Shown one piece after another: positions 47,863-60,597 of a stretch of 64,000 bases of DNA. Below the pieces are notes generated by a model. The model saw only the letters and a program-made list of their open reading frames with translations. It did no database searches and was not told where the DNA came from. Every line of letters begins with the position of its first letter. Position 1 is the stretch's first letter. The DNA is from Moraxella atlantae NBRC 14588 (GTDB taxonomy: Bacteria > Pseudomonadota > Gammaproteobacteria > Pseudomonadales > Moraxellaceae): NCBI RefSeq assembly GCF_001591265.1, contig NZ_BCUL01000005.1:62001-126000 (forward strand), in the 5' to 3' direction. The position numbers and the translations under genes were made by a program.

Positions 47863-48036
47863 TTATTTTTTACCAATCAGCGGCGGCAACTCATCACTAA
47901 CATTGGTCACGCTAACAGGGTTGGTTAAAGCCGTCGGCGGTGTGACAGCTGCATTTAGATTGGGCTTACGCAAAAAACTGTAATAGCCAAACAGGGCAAT
48001 ATTTGCCAACAATAACGCAATAAACACATAGCGCAT
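47863..48036 (-). CDS. Small single-pass membrane protein downstream of bfmS (57 aa)
   Basis: A 57-residue frame too short for the usual gene-finder cutoff. One hydrophobic helix (residues 3-22: YVFIALLLANIALFGYYSFL), a Lys-Arg stop-transfer signal, then a hydrophilic Pro/Thr-rich tail ending in GKK. The ATG (48034-48036) lies 34 nt after the bfmS stop codon on the same strand, with TTGGGAAAA upstream. The arrangement suggests cotranscription with bfmS; the role may be modulation of the kinase, but that is inference. No homologue recognised. Confidence 0.6.
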   Translation of the reverse strand: MRYVFIALLLANIALFGYYSFLRKPNLNAAVTPPTALTNPVSVTNVSDELPPLIGKK

Positions 48037-48070
48037 CGTTATTTTCCCAAGTTGTTATTGTCTAAAATCT

Positions 48071-49786
48071 TTACGAACCGCGCTGCTGGACGTATTTTTC
48101 TTCCGCGCCTTTTTGGGTTAATTCATCGGCAACGATACTGCCCGATAGCGGCTTGATTGGCCATGTCATAATAAAACGCGCACCGCCAAGTGTTGGACTT
48201 TCATCCACCGACATTTTACCATTAAACCAAAACGCAATGCGCGATACAATCGACAAGCCTAAACCATAACCGCCCGATGCGCGTGTGCGGCTGTCATCGA
48301 GACGAGCAAACGGTATGAATACCTTTTCACGGTCTTTTTCGGGAATACCTTGCCCATCATCTTCGACACTGATAAAGGCTTCGGTTTTATTCACGCCTGC
48401 ACTGACAATAATTTTGCTTTCTGCATAGCGCGTGGCATTGCCTGCCAAGTTTTGTAGCACGCGATGCAAATAGCGACGATCTGCCACCGCCACTGCTTTT
48501 TTGTCAATATCGCCCATAACCACCTCAACAGGCTTGCCCAAGGCGTTGGTTTCGCGCACAATTTGCGCAACCAAATCAGCAAGCTGTATCGACTCCCAAT
48601 CCATCTTGGGTGAGCCTTCCTCAAGTTTGGCATAGGTCAAAATCTCATCAATCAAGCCATTCAACGCTTCAATGTCTTGGTCGATATAATCACGCTGCAT
48701 CATACGCGATTCTTCATCGTCCGTGTCCGCCAGCATATCAACAGCAAACCGAATCCGCGCCACAGGCGTGCGCAGCTCATGCGATACCGCGCGCGTCAGC
48801 TCACGTTGGGACTCGATCAAACGCCGAATATGCTGGGTCATACTGTTAAACGTCGATGCCAAATGTGCGACTTCGTCCTCGCCAAGCACCTTGACTTGGG
48901 TATCAAGTTTCCCCTCGCGTACCTTAGTGATACCTGCTTGAATCAGTTGTAACTTGCGCTCAAGCGGAAAAATCAGCGCGTACACCCCAAGGCTAATCAA
49001 AAACATACTGACCAAAATGATACTGATAATCAAATTGAGCGGAAACCAATTAAACAGCGCGATCGGCCCCATATCCACCACCACATTCGGCAGCTCGGTC
49101 GGTGCCAGTACGCGCAACGCCGAATGCTCCACACTGGTGTTATCGCGGAACATGATCACAATATCTTTGCGATATAGGCGCGCTTTTTGCTCAGCGTCCA
49201 ACGTCAGTGCATCAAGTGAAGTCAATGTCAAACGAAATGGAAAAAACTTTTGCAACGCTGCCAACCGCTGCTGTTTTTCTGCCAACGTCGGATAAAACGA
49301 CAAATCATCAAGCAGCAGCACTGCCACGCCCTTAATCTGTTGTTCTGCCAGCTTATCGACCTGCACATGAATGATCGCAGAATTGTCCTGTTTGCCTGTC
49401 GCTGAGTCGCTGACTTGGTAATACAATTGCGCGACATTCTGCTGACGATCAAAACGTACCACCGCTTGCTGTTTTTGCAGACGGCGGCTCTCGGTTGCCG
49501 TAAAATCGATTTGGTTGGCAGGCTGTATTGCAATTGGCGTATCAAGCAAGGCACTGGCATCCGCCAGCCATTGTACCTTGCCGTTGGCAGTCGGCTGATG
49601 TGCCAAGCCTGCATCAACCAAATACATCGCCGCTGTCGCCATATTTTCACGATAATTTTGTACACGCTCACCGTTAATCACATTGATCAGCAACTGAGCA
49701 AATAGCACCACCAGCAAACACACCAGCAGCAAACCTGCGTAAATGCGCAAAAAAATCGACTGATTGAGCGAAGAGAGTAACGACAT
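48071..49786 (-). CDS. bfmS: Sensor histidine kinase BfmS
   Basis: 571 residues. First helix (about 9-33, FLRIYAGLLLVCLLVVLFAQLLINVI), a periplasmic domain of about 200 residues, second helix (about 240-265), HAMP (LERKLQLIQAGITKVREG), His phospho-acceptor about residue 336 in AVSHELRTPVARIRF, and ATPase motifs NLAGNATRYA, DDGQGIPEKDREK, GGYGLGLSIVSR. Partner of BfmR, the Acinetobacter envelope-stress and biofilm regulator. ATG at 49786 gives the family N-terminus; an upstream extension is unlikely. A terminator-like hairpin separates it from bfmR. Confidence 0.9.
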   Translation of the reverse strand: MSLLSSLNQSIFLRIYAGLLLVCLLVVLFAQLLINVINGERVQNYRENMATAAMYLVDAGLAHQPTANGKVQWLADASALLDTPIAIQPANQIDFTATESRRLQKQQAVVRFDRQQNVAQLYYQVSDSATGKQDNSAIIHVQVDKLAEQQIKGVAVLLLDDLSFYPTLAEKQQRLAALQKFFPFRLTLTSLDALTLDAEQKARLYRKDIVIMFRDNTSVEHSALRVLAPTELPNVVVDMGPIALFNWFPLNLIISIILVSMFLISLGVYALIFPLERKLQLIQAGITKVREGKLDTQVKVLGEDEVAHLASTFNSMTQHIRRLIESQRELTRAVSHELRTPVARIRFAVDMLADTDDEESRMMQRDYIDQDIEALNGLIDEILTYAKLEEGSPKMDWESIQLADLVAQIVRETNALGKPVEVVMGDIDKKAVAVADRRYLHRVLQNLAGNATRYAESKIIVSAGVNKTEAFISVEDDGQGIPEKDREKVFIPFARLDDSRTRASGGYGLGLSIVSRIAFWFNGKMSVDESPTLGGARFIMTWPIKPLSGSIVADELTQKGAEEKYVQQRGS

Positions 49787-49931
49787 AACGTAAAAACGCG
49801 CCCTATTGGCAGATGTTATAACAACATTGTAAAAACTTGGCAAAGCAGCCGATAGGCTACTGATTAAATTGTGTTATTATCACCCAAAATTTAGCGATTA
49901 CCAACACAAATTTGTCAGCTTAGCTTGACAT

Positions 49932-49966
49932 AAAATAAAAATACCCGCAAATTGCGGGTACTTTAA
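49932..49966 (-). terminator. Terminator-like hairpin between bfmR and bfmS
   Basis: On the minus strand TACCCGCAA-TTTGCGGGTA followed by TTTTTATTTT. It sits 52 nt beyond the bfmR stop and 146 nt before the bfmS start, so most transcripts would stop after bfmR. Confidence 0.8.
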
Positions 49967-50018
49967 ACAACAAGTCTAAAAATAGTCAGTCTAAAAACGT
50001 TAAAACTGGGCAATCCGA

Positions 50019-50726
50019 TTAATTTTCTTTAACGAACAAATAGCCTTTGCTGCGTACGGTTTTGATGCGTTTTGGGTTTTCAGGATCATCGCCGATCTTT
50101 GGACGAATACGCGAAATACGCACATCAATCGAACGATCTTGCCCATCGTATTCAATACCGCGCAAACGCTCAAAAATATCCTCACGTGACAAGATGCGCC
50201 CTGCATTAGATGCCAAAAGCCACAACAGGTCATATTCTGCACTGGTAAAATCAACCAGTTCATCATTGAGTGTGACCGAACGACCACCGTTATCGATGAT
50301 CAAATCACCAAATTCTAGGCGTTGGGGCACCTCATCGCTTGGCGTGGTTTCAGAACGGCGCAGCAATGCGCGAATCCGTGCCAACAACACGCGTGGCTGC
50401 ACGGGTTTTGCGACATAATCGTCCGCGCCCATCTCAAGCCCAAGCACCTGATCCATATCATCGGTGCGTGCGGTTAGCATCAAAATCGGGTTATGAAATT
50501 GTGAGCGTACCTCACGGCATACAGTCAAGCCATCACTACCTGGTAGCATGACATCAAGCACCACCATATCTGGCTGCTCGCTGACAATACGACGGATGGC
50601 ACGGTTACCATCGGTTTCAATCGCCACATCCAAGCCATTTTTGCGCAAATAGTCTTGCGTCAAAGTCGCCAAACGCTCATCATCTTCAACAATCAGTACG
50701 CGTGGTATAGATTCTTCTTCTACCAT
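50019..50726 (-). CDS. bfmR: Response regulator BfmR (OmpR/RstA type)
   Basis: 235 residues. Receiver domain with acidic pair VEDDER and phospho-Asp at residue 58 (VVLDVMLPG), conserved Lys in YVAKPVQPR, then an OmpR-type winged helix-turn-helix (AGRILSREDIFERLRG, RSKGYLFV). As I recall the Acinetobacter BfmR protein, identity is very high, including DQVLGLEMGADDYVAK. Master regulator of capsule, biofilm and envelope functions. GGAG lies 9 nt before the ATG. Confidence 0.94.
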   Translation of the reverse strand: MVEEESIPRVLIVEDDERLATLTQDYLRKNGLDVAIETDGNRAIRRIVSEQPDMVVLDVMLPGSDGLTVCREVRSQFHNPILMLTARTDDMDQVLGLEMGADDYVAKPVQPRVLLARIRALLRRSETTPSDEVPQRLEFGDLIIDNGGRSVTLNDELVDFTSAEYDLLWLLASNAGRILSREDIFERLRGIEYDGQDRSIDVRISRIRPKIGDDPENPKRIKTVRSKGYLFVKEN

Positions 50727-51128
50727 ATCAAATCTCCCAAAATTCCTACAAAGTATATTACCTATTTGGCTAGGTAAGCTTGTAAAGATACAAAGTTTTC
50801 CGTTGTTATAAATACGCTTTAACGTGTAAACTACAATCGGCTAATCGTAAGGTATTGGTGTTTAATGTAACCAAAAAGTTGAGCTTTGACTAGTAGCAAA
50901 ACGTAACCAAATCATGCCACGCTTACACGGCGTTTGCTAAGTGGCGGACTGTACAAATCTTGGTGGAGGCTAGGGCATATAACCGTTCCGAAAAACCTAC
51001 CTAAATCAACCAAATGGCAAAATTAGCGTTTTCTTTCTACTTCACCGTTGTTAGCTTGCTGCCATTGGGCTAAAGTCTTACATCAACTCCATAGACTGAC
51101 ACGGTGGAACTCACCGCCAATTAACTGC
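50727..51128 (-). ncRNA. IS607 right-end region with candidate omega-RNA
   Basis: 402 bp downstream of tnpB on the minus strand and upstream of bfmR. It carries hairpins TTAACTG-CCTAGA-CAGTTAA (51121-51140, enclosing the tnpB stop) and CGGTG-AGTTC-CACCG (51102-51116), followed by further structured sequence toward about 50950. TnpB-associated omega-RNAs occupy this location in IS607 elements. The bfmR promoter must lie in the outermost part near 50750-50900. Exact RNA ends cannot be set from sequence alone. Confidence 0.4.
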
Positions 51129-52286
51129 CTAGACAGTTAAAACTTTTGTTGCATTGTTTAAAATATTGATACTGGCGTTTATGTCACGGTCATGTTGGGT
51201 ATGACAGCTAGGGCATTGCCAGTTGCGAATAGCTAAGGTTAAATCCGCTTTAGCCATAACAAAACCGCAATTTGAGCAGGTTTTGCTTGACGGATAAAAT
51301 CTATCCACTTCTTTAACGACTTTGCCCCATTGGTTTGCCTTGTAAATCAGTTGGCGTTTAAACTCGTAAAAACCTAAATCGCTAATGGCTCGGCTTAATT
51401 TACGGTTTTGCACCATGCCTTTGACATTCAGATTTTCAATGCAAATCACATCATAGCCTTTAACAAGCTGTGTGGTGAGTTTGTGACTAAAGTCTTGGCG
51501 TATGTTGCTGATTTTGGCGTGTAATCGTGATAGCTTGGTTTTCGCTTTGGCACGATTGTTACTACCTTTTTGTTTACGGCTCAGTTGTTTGTTTAGTCGT
51601 CTTAGTTTGGTAAGCTGTGTTTTAAGGGGTTTTGGGGCTTGCACCTTGATACCATTGGATAATACAAGTAAATCTTTAACGCCTAAATCAATACCAACAG
51701 ATTTACCAGTTTTCGGTTTTAGTGTAATAGCTTGGCTTAATTCAACGGCTATTGATACAAACCACTCACCACCTTTTTTAAAGATTTTCGCTGATAGTAT
51801 CTTGCCGTCAAACCTAAGATTTTCCGACATTTTGACCCAACCAAGATTAGGGATTTTAATGCGTTTTCCATCAATACGAAATTGGTCGTTGGATAGGCTA
51901 AATCTATCGTTTACGCCTTTTTTGCGAAATTGTGGGTATTTAGCTTCCCCTTTAAAAAAGCGTTTGAATGCGTCCCCGAGTTGCATGATGGCAAGCTGTG
52001 GGCTACATTTGGTAACTTCTAACATAAAGGGAAATTGGGTGCGTTTGGTGGCGTTAAGCTGTTTACGCAAGCTGCCTTGTGATGGTTTGTTTAGTTTGGT
52101 GATGTCAATTTCAATGCCTTTTGCTAAACAATCATCACGGTAAGCCTTGTCTGCTTGATATTGGGTTTGCCATTCTGCCAACGCCCAGTTATAGGCAAGG
52201 CGAGCGACACCGCAAGCTTTAGCAAAGTAGGTGGCTTGTTTGTCTGTTGGGTTAAGTCGAATAATGTGTCCACGAATGACGGTCAT
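51129..52286 (-). CDS. tnpB: TnpB, RNA-guided nuclease of IS607 family (OrfB/IS605)
   Basis: 385 residues. N-terminal helix-turn-helix/REC-like part (1-150), then a RuvC-like nuclease with Asp200 in GIDLGVKDL, Glu284 in CIENLNVKG, zinc ribbon Cys337/Cys340/Cys358/Cys361, and Asp368 in HDRDINAS. All three metal ligands and the zinc cysteines are present, so catalysis should be intact. TnpB proteins cut DNA next to a TAM, directed by an omega-RNA made from the element's end. Start ATG (52284-52286) overlaps the tnpA stop by ATGA. Confidence 0.92.
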   Translation of the reverse strand: MTVIRGHIIRLNPTDKQATYFAKACGVARLAYNWALAEWQTQYQADKAYRDDCLAKGIEIDITKLNKPSQGSLRKQLNATKRTQFPFMLEVTKCSPQLAIMQLGDAFKRFFKGEAKYPQFRKKGVNDRFSLSNDQFRIDGKRIKIPNLGWVKMSENLRFDGKILSAKIFKKGGEWFVSIAVELSQAITLKPKTGKSVGIDLGVKDLLVLSNGIKVQAPKPLKTQLTKLRRLNKQLSRKQKGSNNRAKAKTKLSRLHAKISNIRQDFSHKLTTQLVKGYDVICIENLNVKGMVQNRKLSRAISDLGFYEFKRQLIYKANQWGKVVKEVDRFYPSSKTCSNCGFVMAKADLTLAIRNWQCPSCHTQHDRDINASINILNNATKVLTV

Positions 52287-52694
52287 TCTAAAACCTCTTT
52301 GACGGCTTCGAGTAGTTGTTTGTTTTTCTTACTGCGTGAGCCGTAAAGCCGTGCTGAAAATACGGTGATAATTTCGAGTACGTCTTGGGTGAGTTCCTCT
52401 TCAAAGGATAGGTTTTCGCGTTGATTGATAATGATGATTTCTACGTTTCTTACTTCACATAGGGCAAAAACAAGTTTGGTCGTGGCTTGATACACGAGCA
52501 TAAGCTATGGTTTTGCGGTCTTTATCGCCTATGCCGTGTAGTAAGTTAGGGTTGATTTTGCTGATGTCGTAACGTCTATGCCCTTTTGGGGTGCGTTCTG
52601 CGACAAGTACGCCTGTTTCGTCCCATCTGCGCAAGGTTGAGATAGACACGCCTAACTGCTGTGAAGCTTGATTGATACTTATTAATCTATTCAT
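52283..52694 (-). pseudogene. tnpA: IS607 tnpA serine recombinase, internally deleted and frameshifted
   Basis: Read on the minus strand, the first frame (52694-52455) encodes a MerR-like DNA-binding domain and the start of the recombinase up to YARVSSHDQ, which keeps the catalytic Ser. The second frame (52501-52283), out of phase with the first by one, resumes at TKLVFALCEV and runs to the family C-terminus (ITVFSARLYGSRSKKNKQ). By comparison with about 200-residue IS607 TnpA, roughly 60 residues in between are missing, including the DRLxRF arginine block. The protein cannot be made as one functional chain. Confidence 0.85.
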
Positions 52695-52778
52695 AATAGG
52701 TATTATTGCATAGATTTAGGTAGATTCCAAGAAATAGTTAGTAACCCATAACGCAAATACTACCCTCAATATAGCGCA

Positions 52779-52814
52779 AAAAAACGGCAGCCTATATCGA
52801 CCACCGTTTTTTAA
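52779..52814 (-). terminator. Terminator of the atp operon
   Basis: On the minus strand an imperfect AAAACGGTGG / CTGCCGTTTTTTT stem with a 10-nt loop, 33 nt beyond the atpC stop. Confidence 0.65.
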
Positions 52815-52846
52815 ATGCTTAATTGTAAAACCGCAGCTATAAACAA

Positions 52847-53263
52847 CTAAGCACGATTGCGAATTTTTTGCAGCGTTTGTAGCTGAGCGAGCGATTCTGC
52901 TAACGCCATCAAAGCAGCTGTGGTATCCACGTTGGCTTTTTGGTTTTGCAGCAATTCTTGTGCTTGCCGACGTGCTTCTTTGATCTTGGCTTCATCCAAA
53001 TCTTTGGCGCGAATCGCAGTATCTGCCAAGACAGTGACGATATTTGGCTGCACCTCTAAAATACCACCTGAAACATAAACTGTCTCAATCTCGCCGTTTG
53101 GCTCAGTGATCTGCAGCGTACCAGGTTTTAGCAAGGTAATAAATGGTATATGCCCTGGCAAGATACCGATTTCACCTTCAATACCTGCTGCAACTAGCAT
53201 ATTGATGTCACCTGAGTAAATCGTTTCTTTCGCACTCACGACATTACATTGCAAGGTTGCCAT
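52847..53263 (-). CDS. atpC: ATP synthase epsilon subunit
   Basis: 138 residues. N-terminal beta-barrel (VVSAKETIYSGDINMLVAAGIEGEIGILPGHIPFITLLKPG, about 8-48) and a C-terminal helical hairpin with basic EAKIKEARRQAQELL. Central-stalk subunit and inhibitor of ATP hydrolysis. Last gene of the operon. Confidence 0.95.
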   Translation of the reverse strand: MATLQCNVVSAKETIYSGDINMLVAAGIEGEIGILPGHIPFITLLKPGTLQITEPNGEIETVYVSGGILEVQPNIVTVLADTAIRAKDLDEAKIKEARRQAQELLQNQKANVDTTAALMALAESLAQLQTLQKIRNRA

Positions 53264-53333
53264 CTTTTCTCCTTATTGAATGACGTTGGTCATCTGAGCC
53301 GATGACAACGCCTTCGATTTTTCTGACAACCGT

Positions 53334-54752
<1,419 letters not shown>

Positions 54753-54800
54753 TTAAATTCAGTCTATTTAAGTGTTGAATCAGCCGACAAAACTTAGCGA

Positions 54801-55679
54801 TTAAGATACCGCTGCTGCACCACCAACGATCTCAGAAATCTCGCGAGTAATGGCTGCTTGACGAAGCTTGTTGTACACCAACTGCAAGTCTTTAATCAGA
54901 TTACCTGCGTTATCCGTCGCAGCCTTCATCGCAACCATACGCGCCGATTGTTCTGAGGCAATATTTTCTACCACACCTTGGTGAACAATTGCCTCAATAT
55001 AACGCTGCATTAAGATATCTAGCAACTCTTGTGGGCTAGGCTCATAGATATAGTCCCAGCTATAGCTGCGGCTTTGTAAGTCATCGTCTTGAAAGGCAGT
55101 ATCAGCAATTGGTACCAGTTGCTGCACAAGCGGACGTTGGGTCATGGCATTGATAAATTGGTTATAAACCAAATAAATCTCATCAATTTCGCCTTGGTTA
55201 TAATCCTCTAGCATAGTCTGCACAGGTGCGCTAAGGTCTTCAAAGCTTGGGTTATCACCATAGCCTGTTAGTGCAGCACTGACTGTACCACCAAAGGTTT
55301 TGAAAAAGCTCACGCCTTTTTGACCCAAAACAACAAAGCGCGTTTCAACCGATTGGCTGTTTTGTTGTTTGACGTGCTCCATGAGTTTTTTAAACAAGTT
55401 AATGTTCAAACCGCCTGCCAGACCACGATCAGAAGTCACCACAACGTAGCCAACACGGCGTACAGCACGTGGTACCAAATATGGATGCTTATACTCTGGC
55501 GATGCTTTAACCAAGTGAGCAACCACACGGCGCATATTGTCGCTATATGGGCGACCTAACTGCATGCGCTCTTGTGCGCGGCGCATCTTACTTGCCGCTA
55601 CCATCTGCATGGCACGCGTGATTTTTTGCGTGCTTTTGATACTGGCAACTTTTGCCCGAATTTCTTTTAAACTTGCCAT
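54801..55679 (-). CDS. atpG: ATP synthase gamma subunit
   Basis: 292 residues, rotor stalk. N-terminal [37 protein letters not shown] and C-terminal [35 protein letters not shown], both coiled-coil ends, with the Rossmann-like middle. Typical length. Confidence 0.97.
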   Translation of the reverse strand: MASLKEIRAKVASIKSTQKITRAMQMVAASKMRRAQERMQLGRPYSDNMRRVVAHLVKASPEYKHPYLVPRAVRRVGYVVVTSDRGLAGGLNINLFKKLMEHVKQQNSQSVETRFVVLGQKGVSFFKTFGGTVSAALTGYGDNPSFEDLSAPVQTMLEDYNQGEIDEIYLVYNQFINAMTQRPLVQQLVPIADTAFQDDDLQSRSYSWDYIYEPSPQELLDILMQRYIEAIVHQGVVENIASEQSARMVAMKAATDNAGNLIKDLQLVYNKLRQAAITREISEIVGGAAAVS

Positions 55680-55802
55680 AGGTTGTCCATATCGCCCAAT
55701 TACTGGTGTTTCGCCACATTCAAATTACTACGATATTTCAGGTGGCTTATAAGGCTGCAGCCAGTGATTACCAGCTGCAGCCCAATGGATTAAGTAAATC
55801 AA

Positions 55803-57347
55803 TTAATATGCATGGTTTTGCTTGTATGATTCAATCGCTTGTCTAAATTGATTGGCAATATCATCATTGTAGTTGGCCGTTTGATCGATTTCATCCATAA
55901 ACGTGCCATAGTTATCACGTAGGTAACGCAATAAACCTGCTTCAAACGTACCAATTTTTTCTACAGGCACATCGGCAAGATAACCTTCGTTTGAGGCAAA
56001 GATGACTGCTGCTTGCTCTGCGATTGACATCGGCGCATACTGTCCCTGTTTCATTAACTCAGTGACACGCTGACCATGGTCAAGTTGCTTGCGAGTGGCA
56101 TCATCCAAATCTGACGCAAATTGCGCAAACGCCGCCAATTCACGATATTGTGCCAATGCCGTACGGATACCGCCTGACAGCTTTTTGATGATTTTGGTTT
56201 GTGCAGCACCACCCACCCGAGATACCGAAATACCTGCGTTGACTGCAGGACGGATGCCTGAGTTAAATAAGCTTGATTCCAAGAAAATCTGCCCGTCGGT
56301 GATCGAAATCACGTTGGTCGGCACGAATGCTGATACGTCACCTGCCTGCGTTTCGATGATTGGCAAAGCGGTCAATGAACCGGTTTTACCTTTAACTTCA
56401 CCATGGGTAAAGCGTTCTACATAATCAGCGTTTACGCGTGATGCGCGTTCAAGCAGGCGTGAGTGTAAATAAAATACGTCCCCTGGGTAGGCCTCACGTC
56501 CTGGTGGACGGCGCAATAGCAATGAAATTTGACGATACGCAACCGCTTGTTTTGACAAATCATCATAAACAATCAAGGCATCTTGACCGCGATCACGAAA
56601 GTATTCGCCCATAGTACAACCAGAGTATGGCGCAATATATTGCAGGGCTGCAGGTTCTGATGCTGAAGCGACTACCACCGTGGTATATTCCATCGCACCT
56701 GTTTGCTCAAGCTTACGCACCACGTTGGCAATAGTTGAGCGTTTTTGCCCAATCGCAACGTAGATACACTTAATGCCTGATGATTTTTGCGCGATGATGG
56801 CATCGATTGCCAAGGCAGTTTTACCAGTTTGGCGGTCACCAATGATCAGCTCACGCTGTCCACGTCCGATTGGAATCATGGTGTCAACGGCTTTATAGCC
56901 TGTCATAACAGGCTCATCAACCGATTGACGATCAATAACGCCTGGGGCGATTTTTTCGACTTTGTCGGTAAGCTTAGCATTGATAGGACCTTTGCCATCA
57001 ATCGGGTTACCCAAAGCATCAACCACGCGACCCAACAATTCAGGGCCAACAGGTACCTCTAAAATACGACCTGTGCAATAGGCTTTTTGACCTTCTTGTA
57101 AATCAAGGTATTCACCTAGCACAACCGCGCCGACTGAGTCTTGTTCAAGGTTTAGTGCCATGCCATAGACACCGCCTTCAAACTCAATCATCTCACCATA
57201 CATGGCATCTTCAAGTCCATGAATCTGTACGATACCATCAGACACCTTGACAATGGTGCCTTCATTTTTGGCGGTCGCACCTGCGTTTAGGTCTTGAATA
57301 CGCTGCTTAATCAGATTACTGATTTCCGCTGGATTCAATTGTTGCAT
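55803..57347 (-). CDS. atpA: ATP synthase alpha subunit
   Basis: 514 residues, the E. coli alpha subunit being 513. P-loop [13 protein letters not shown] (about 170), [31 protein letters not shown] signature, [39 protein letters not shown] near the C-terminus. Non-catalytic nucleotide-binding subunit of F1. Confidence 0.98.
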   Translation of the reverse strand: MQQLNPAEISNLIKQRIQDLNAGATAKNEGTIVKVSDGIVQIHGLEDAMYGEMIEFEGGVYGMALNLEQDSVGAVVLGEYLDLQEGQKAYCTGRILEVPVGPELLGRVVDALGNPIDGKGPINAKLTDKVEKIAPGVIDRQSVDEPVMTGYKAVDTMIPIGRGQRELIIGDRQTGKTALAIDAIIAQKSSGIKCIYVAIGQKRSTIANVVRKLEQTGAMEYTTVVVASASEPAALQYIAPYSGCTMGEYFRDRGQDALIVYDDLSKQAVAYRQISLLLRRPPGREAYPGDVFYLHSRLLERASRVNADYVERFTHGEVKGKTGSLTALPIIETQAGDVSAFVPTNVISITDGQIFLESSLFNSGIRPAVNAGISVSRVGGAAQTKIIKKLSGGIRTALAQYRELAAFAQFASDLDDATRKQLDHGQRVTELMKQGQYAPMSIAEQAAVIFASNEGYLADVPVEKIGTFEAGLLRYLRDNYGTFMDEIDQTANYNDDIANQFRQAIESYKQNHAY

Positions 57348-57459
57348 TGCACTGTTTCCTTAAATTGTACTTATAAACGCACCAATATCGTTAGGTAGTC
57401 GGTCGTTAGCGCATGTTTGCTCAATCAACTAAATTGGTTGCTGATTGCAAAGCCTACAC

Positions 57460-58107
57460 TTAAGCGGTTAGCTGAAGTTTTAATTGTTGCAGTTTACCGC
57501 GTACCGAATCATCGACGACTTTATCACCAATTTTGATGATCGCACCACCAATCAGCGCTGGATCTACTGATACATGCAGCACCACCTGTCCAGCATTACG
57601 GCGCAAGCGCGATTCGATCAGCGCTTGTTGCTCAGCTGTCAAAGGATAGGCTGAAGTTACATACGCATGAATTTCCTCAGCATCATCGGCCTTGAGCTCA
57701 TCAAAAAGCTCGGCGATATTTGGTAGTAGGCTTAAGCGTTCATGTTCGGCAAGCTGTTGCAAAAAATTACCAAATGCTGGTGAAAGTGCTGTATCGCTAG
57801 AAGCAGGCACTGGAGCAGATTGAGCGTTTATTGCTTCGTTTGAGGCATCACCGCTTAGCGCTGCATCTAATGTTTGAAACACATTGTCATTGCGCTGCGC
57901 GATTTGCTGATACAAATCACCCAATAGCTTAACCTTTGCTGCTACATCTGTGGTTGGATCGTGAATCACCTCAGCCATCGCCGCATCTGATACGATGGCA
58001 CGCAGCACCGCTAAGTAGCTTTGCCAATCTGCCACCACGTGTTGCTCTTTGGCATAGTCAAACGCCGCTTTGGCATAGGGTCTGGCTAACGTAGATGCAT
58101 CTGCCAT
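57460..58107 (-). CDS. atpH: ATP synthase delta subunit, with internal insertion
   Basis: 215 residues against about 177 in E. coli. N-terminal LARPYAKAAFDYAKEQ and C-terminal DPALIGGAIIKIGDKVVDDSVRGKLQQL are conserved. The extra length is an Ala/Ser/Asn-rich low-complexity stretch (about residues 84-110, GDASNEAINAQSAPVPASS) between the N-terminal helical bundle and FGNFLQQLAEHERLSLLPNI. Peripheral-stalk subunit linking F1 to b. A 236-bp gap separates it from atpF, unlike most operons. Confidence 0.93.
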   Translation of the reverse strand: MADASTLARPYAKAAFDYAKEQHVVADWQSYLAVLRAIVSDAAMAEVIHDPTTDVAAKVKLLGDLYQQIAQRNDNVFQTLDAALSGDASNEAINAQSAPVPASSDTALSPAFGNFLQQLAEHERLSLLPNIAELFDELKADDAEEIHAYVTSAYPLTAEQQALIESRLRRNAGQVVLHVSVDPALIGGAIIKIGDKVVDDSVRGKLQQLKLQLTA

Positions 58108-58343
58108 GATATCCTCACTACTAACTTGCCCATTCGCACAACCGCCAAAAACGGTTTAGAATAACTTGCTAGCACAAGTTTGGGCAATACGAAACGTTAA
58201 AGGTGAAACATTGTTATTGTTTAAGTGCCAGTTATCAAGTTTATTCTTTAAACCATAAACCAGCACTTAAGGTTTTAACCCGACTCAAGATGCCTTGATG
58301 GGTGGATACGGCTACTTTAAGTTTGCTAATTTAATTGCTTAAA

Positions 58344-58814
58344 TTATAGTTGAGCTGCCAATTCATCTAGCATTTTAGCATGCGCCGCAGGATCAACCTG
58401 TTGCTGCAAAATCTTTTGCGCGCCCAACACGGCAAGCTCTGCTACTTGCTTACGCAAGTCTTCACGCGCTTTGTTGATTTCTTGATCAACCGCATCATGG
58501 GCTTGTTGGCGAATACGCTCACCTTCAGCGGCTGCTTGAACGCGCGCGTCCTCAAGCATTTGGTTGGCACTACGATTGGCTTGGTCGATTAGCTGTGCAG
58601 CTTTAGCTTTAGCCGCGGCAATTTCTTGCTCAGCGGTCTGACCTGCTGAGGCAAGATCTGCCTTAGCTCGCTCAGCGGCACTCAAGCCTTCTTCGATTTT
58701 GCGCTGACGCTCGGCGATGGCGTTTGCCAAAGGCGGCCACACGAACTTCATGCAAAACATGACGAACAAAGCAAACGCAATCGCTTGTCCTAATAAGGTT
58801 GCATTGATATTCAC
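58344..58814 (-). CDS. atpF: ATP synthase subunit b, GTG start
   Basis: 156 residues, peripheral stalk. Starts [28 protein letters not shown] (membrane helix), then a long Ala/Glu/Lys helix with Arg-Gln spacing. The frame extends to a TTG at 58832, but GTG at 58814 gives the standard N-terminus and is preceded by GGAGGAAGGG. Confidence 0.95.
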   Translation of the reverse strand: MNINATLLGQAIAFALFVMFCMKFVWPPLANAIAERQRKIEEGLSAAERAKADLASAGQTAEQEIAAAKAKAAQLIDQANRSANQMLEDARVQAAAEGERIRQQAHDAVDQEINKAREDLRKQVAELAVLGAQKILQQQVDPAAHAKMLDELAAQL

Positions 58815-58908
58815 GTCACCCTTCCTCCACAAAAACGAAGTTAATTAGTTGGTATCGGTAAGCATTGCTATGGCATCTGCCTACCGATGCCTTTGATACA
58901 TTAACTTC

Positions 58909-60597
<1,689 letters not shown>

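Larger units (their letters stand above)
50900..52720 (-). mobile_element. IS607-family element, defective
   Basis: Contains a disrupted serine-recombinase gene followed by tnpB with a 4-nt ATGA overlap, the IS607 layout. IS607 elements lack terminal inverted repeats, so the limits given are approximate. Inserted between bfmR and atpC. Confidence 0.75.

Noticed and set aside
52455-52694. A free-standing MerR-type regulator
   Set aside because: The frame continues into a truncated serine-recombinase start (YARVSSHDQ) and adjoins tnpB, so it is the front of a broken IS607 tnpA.
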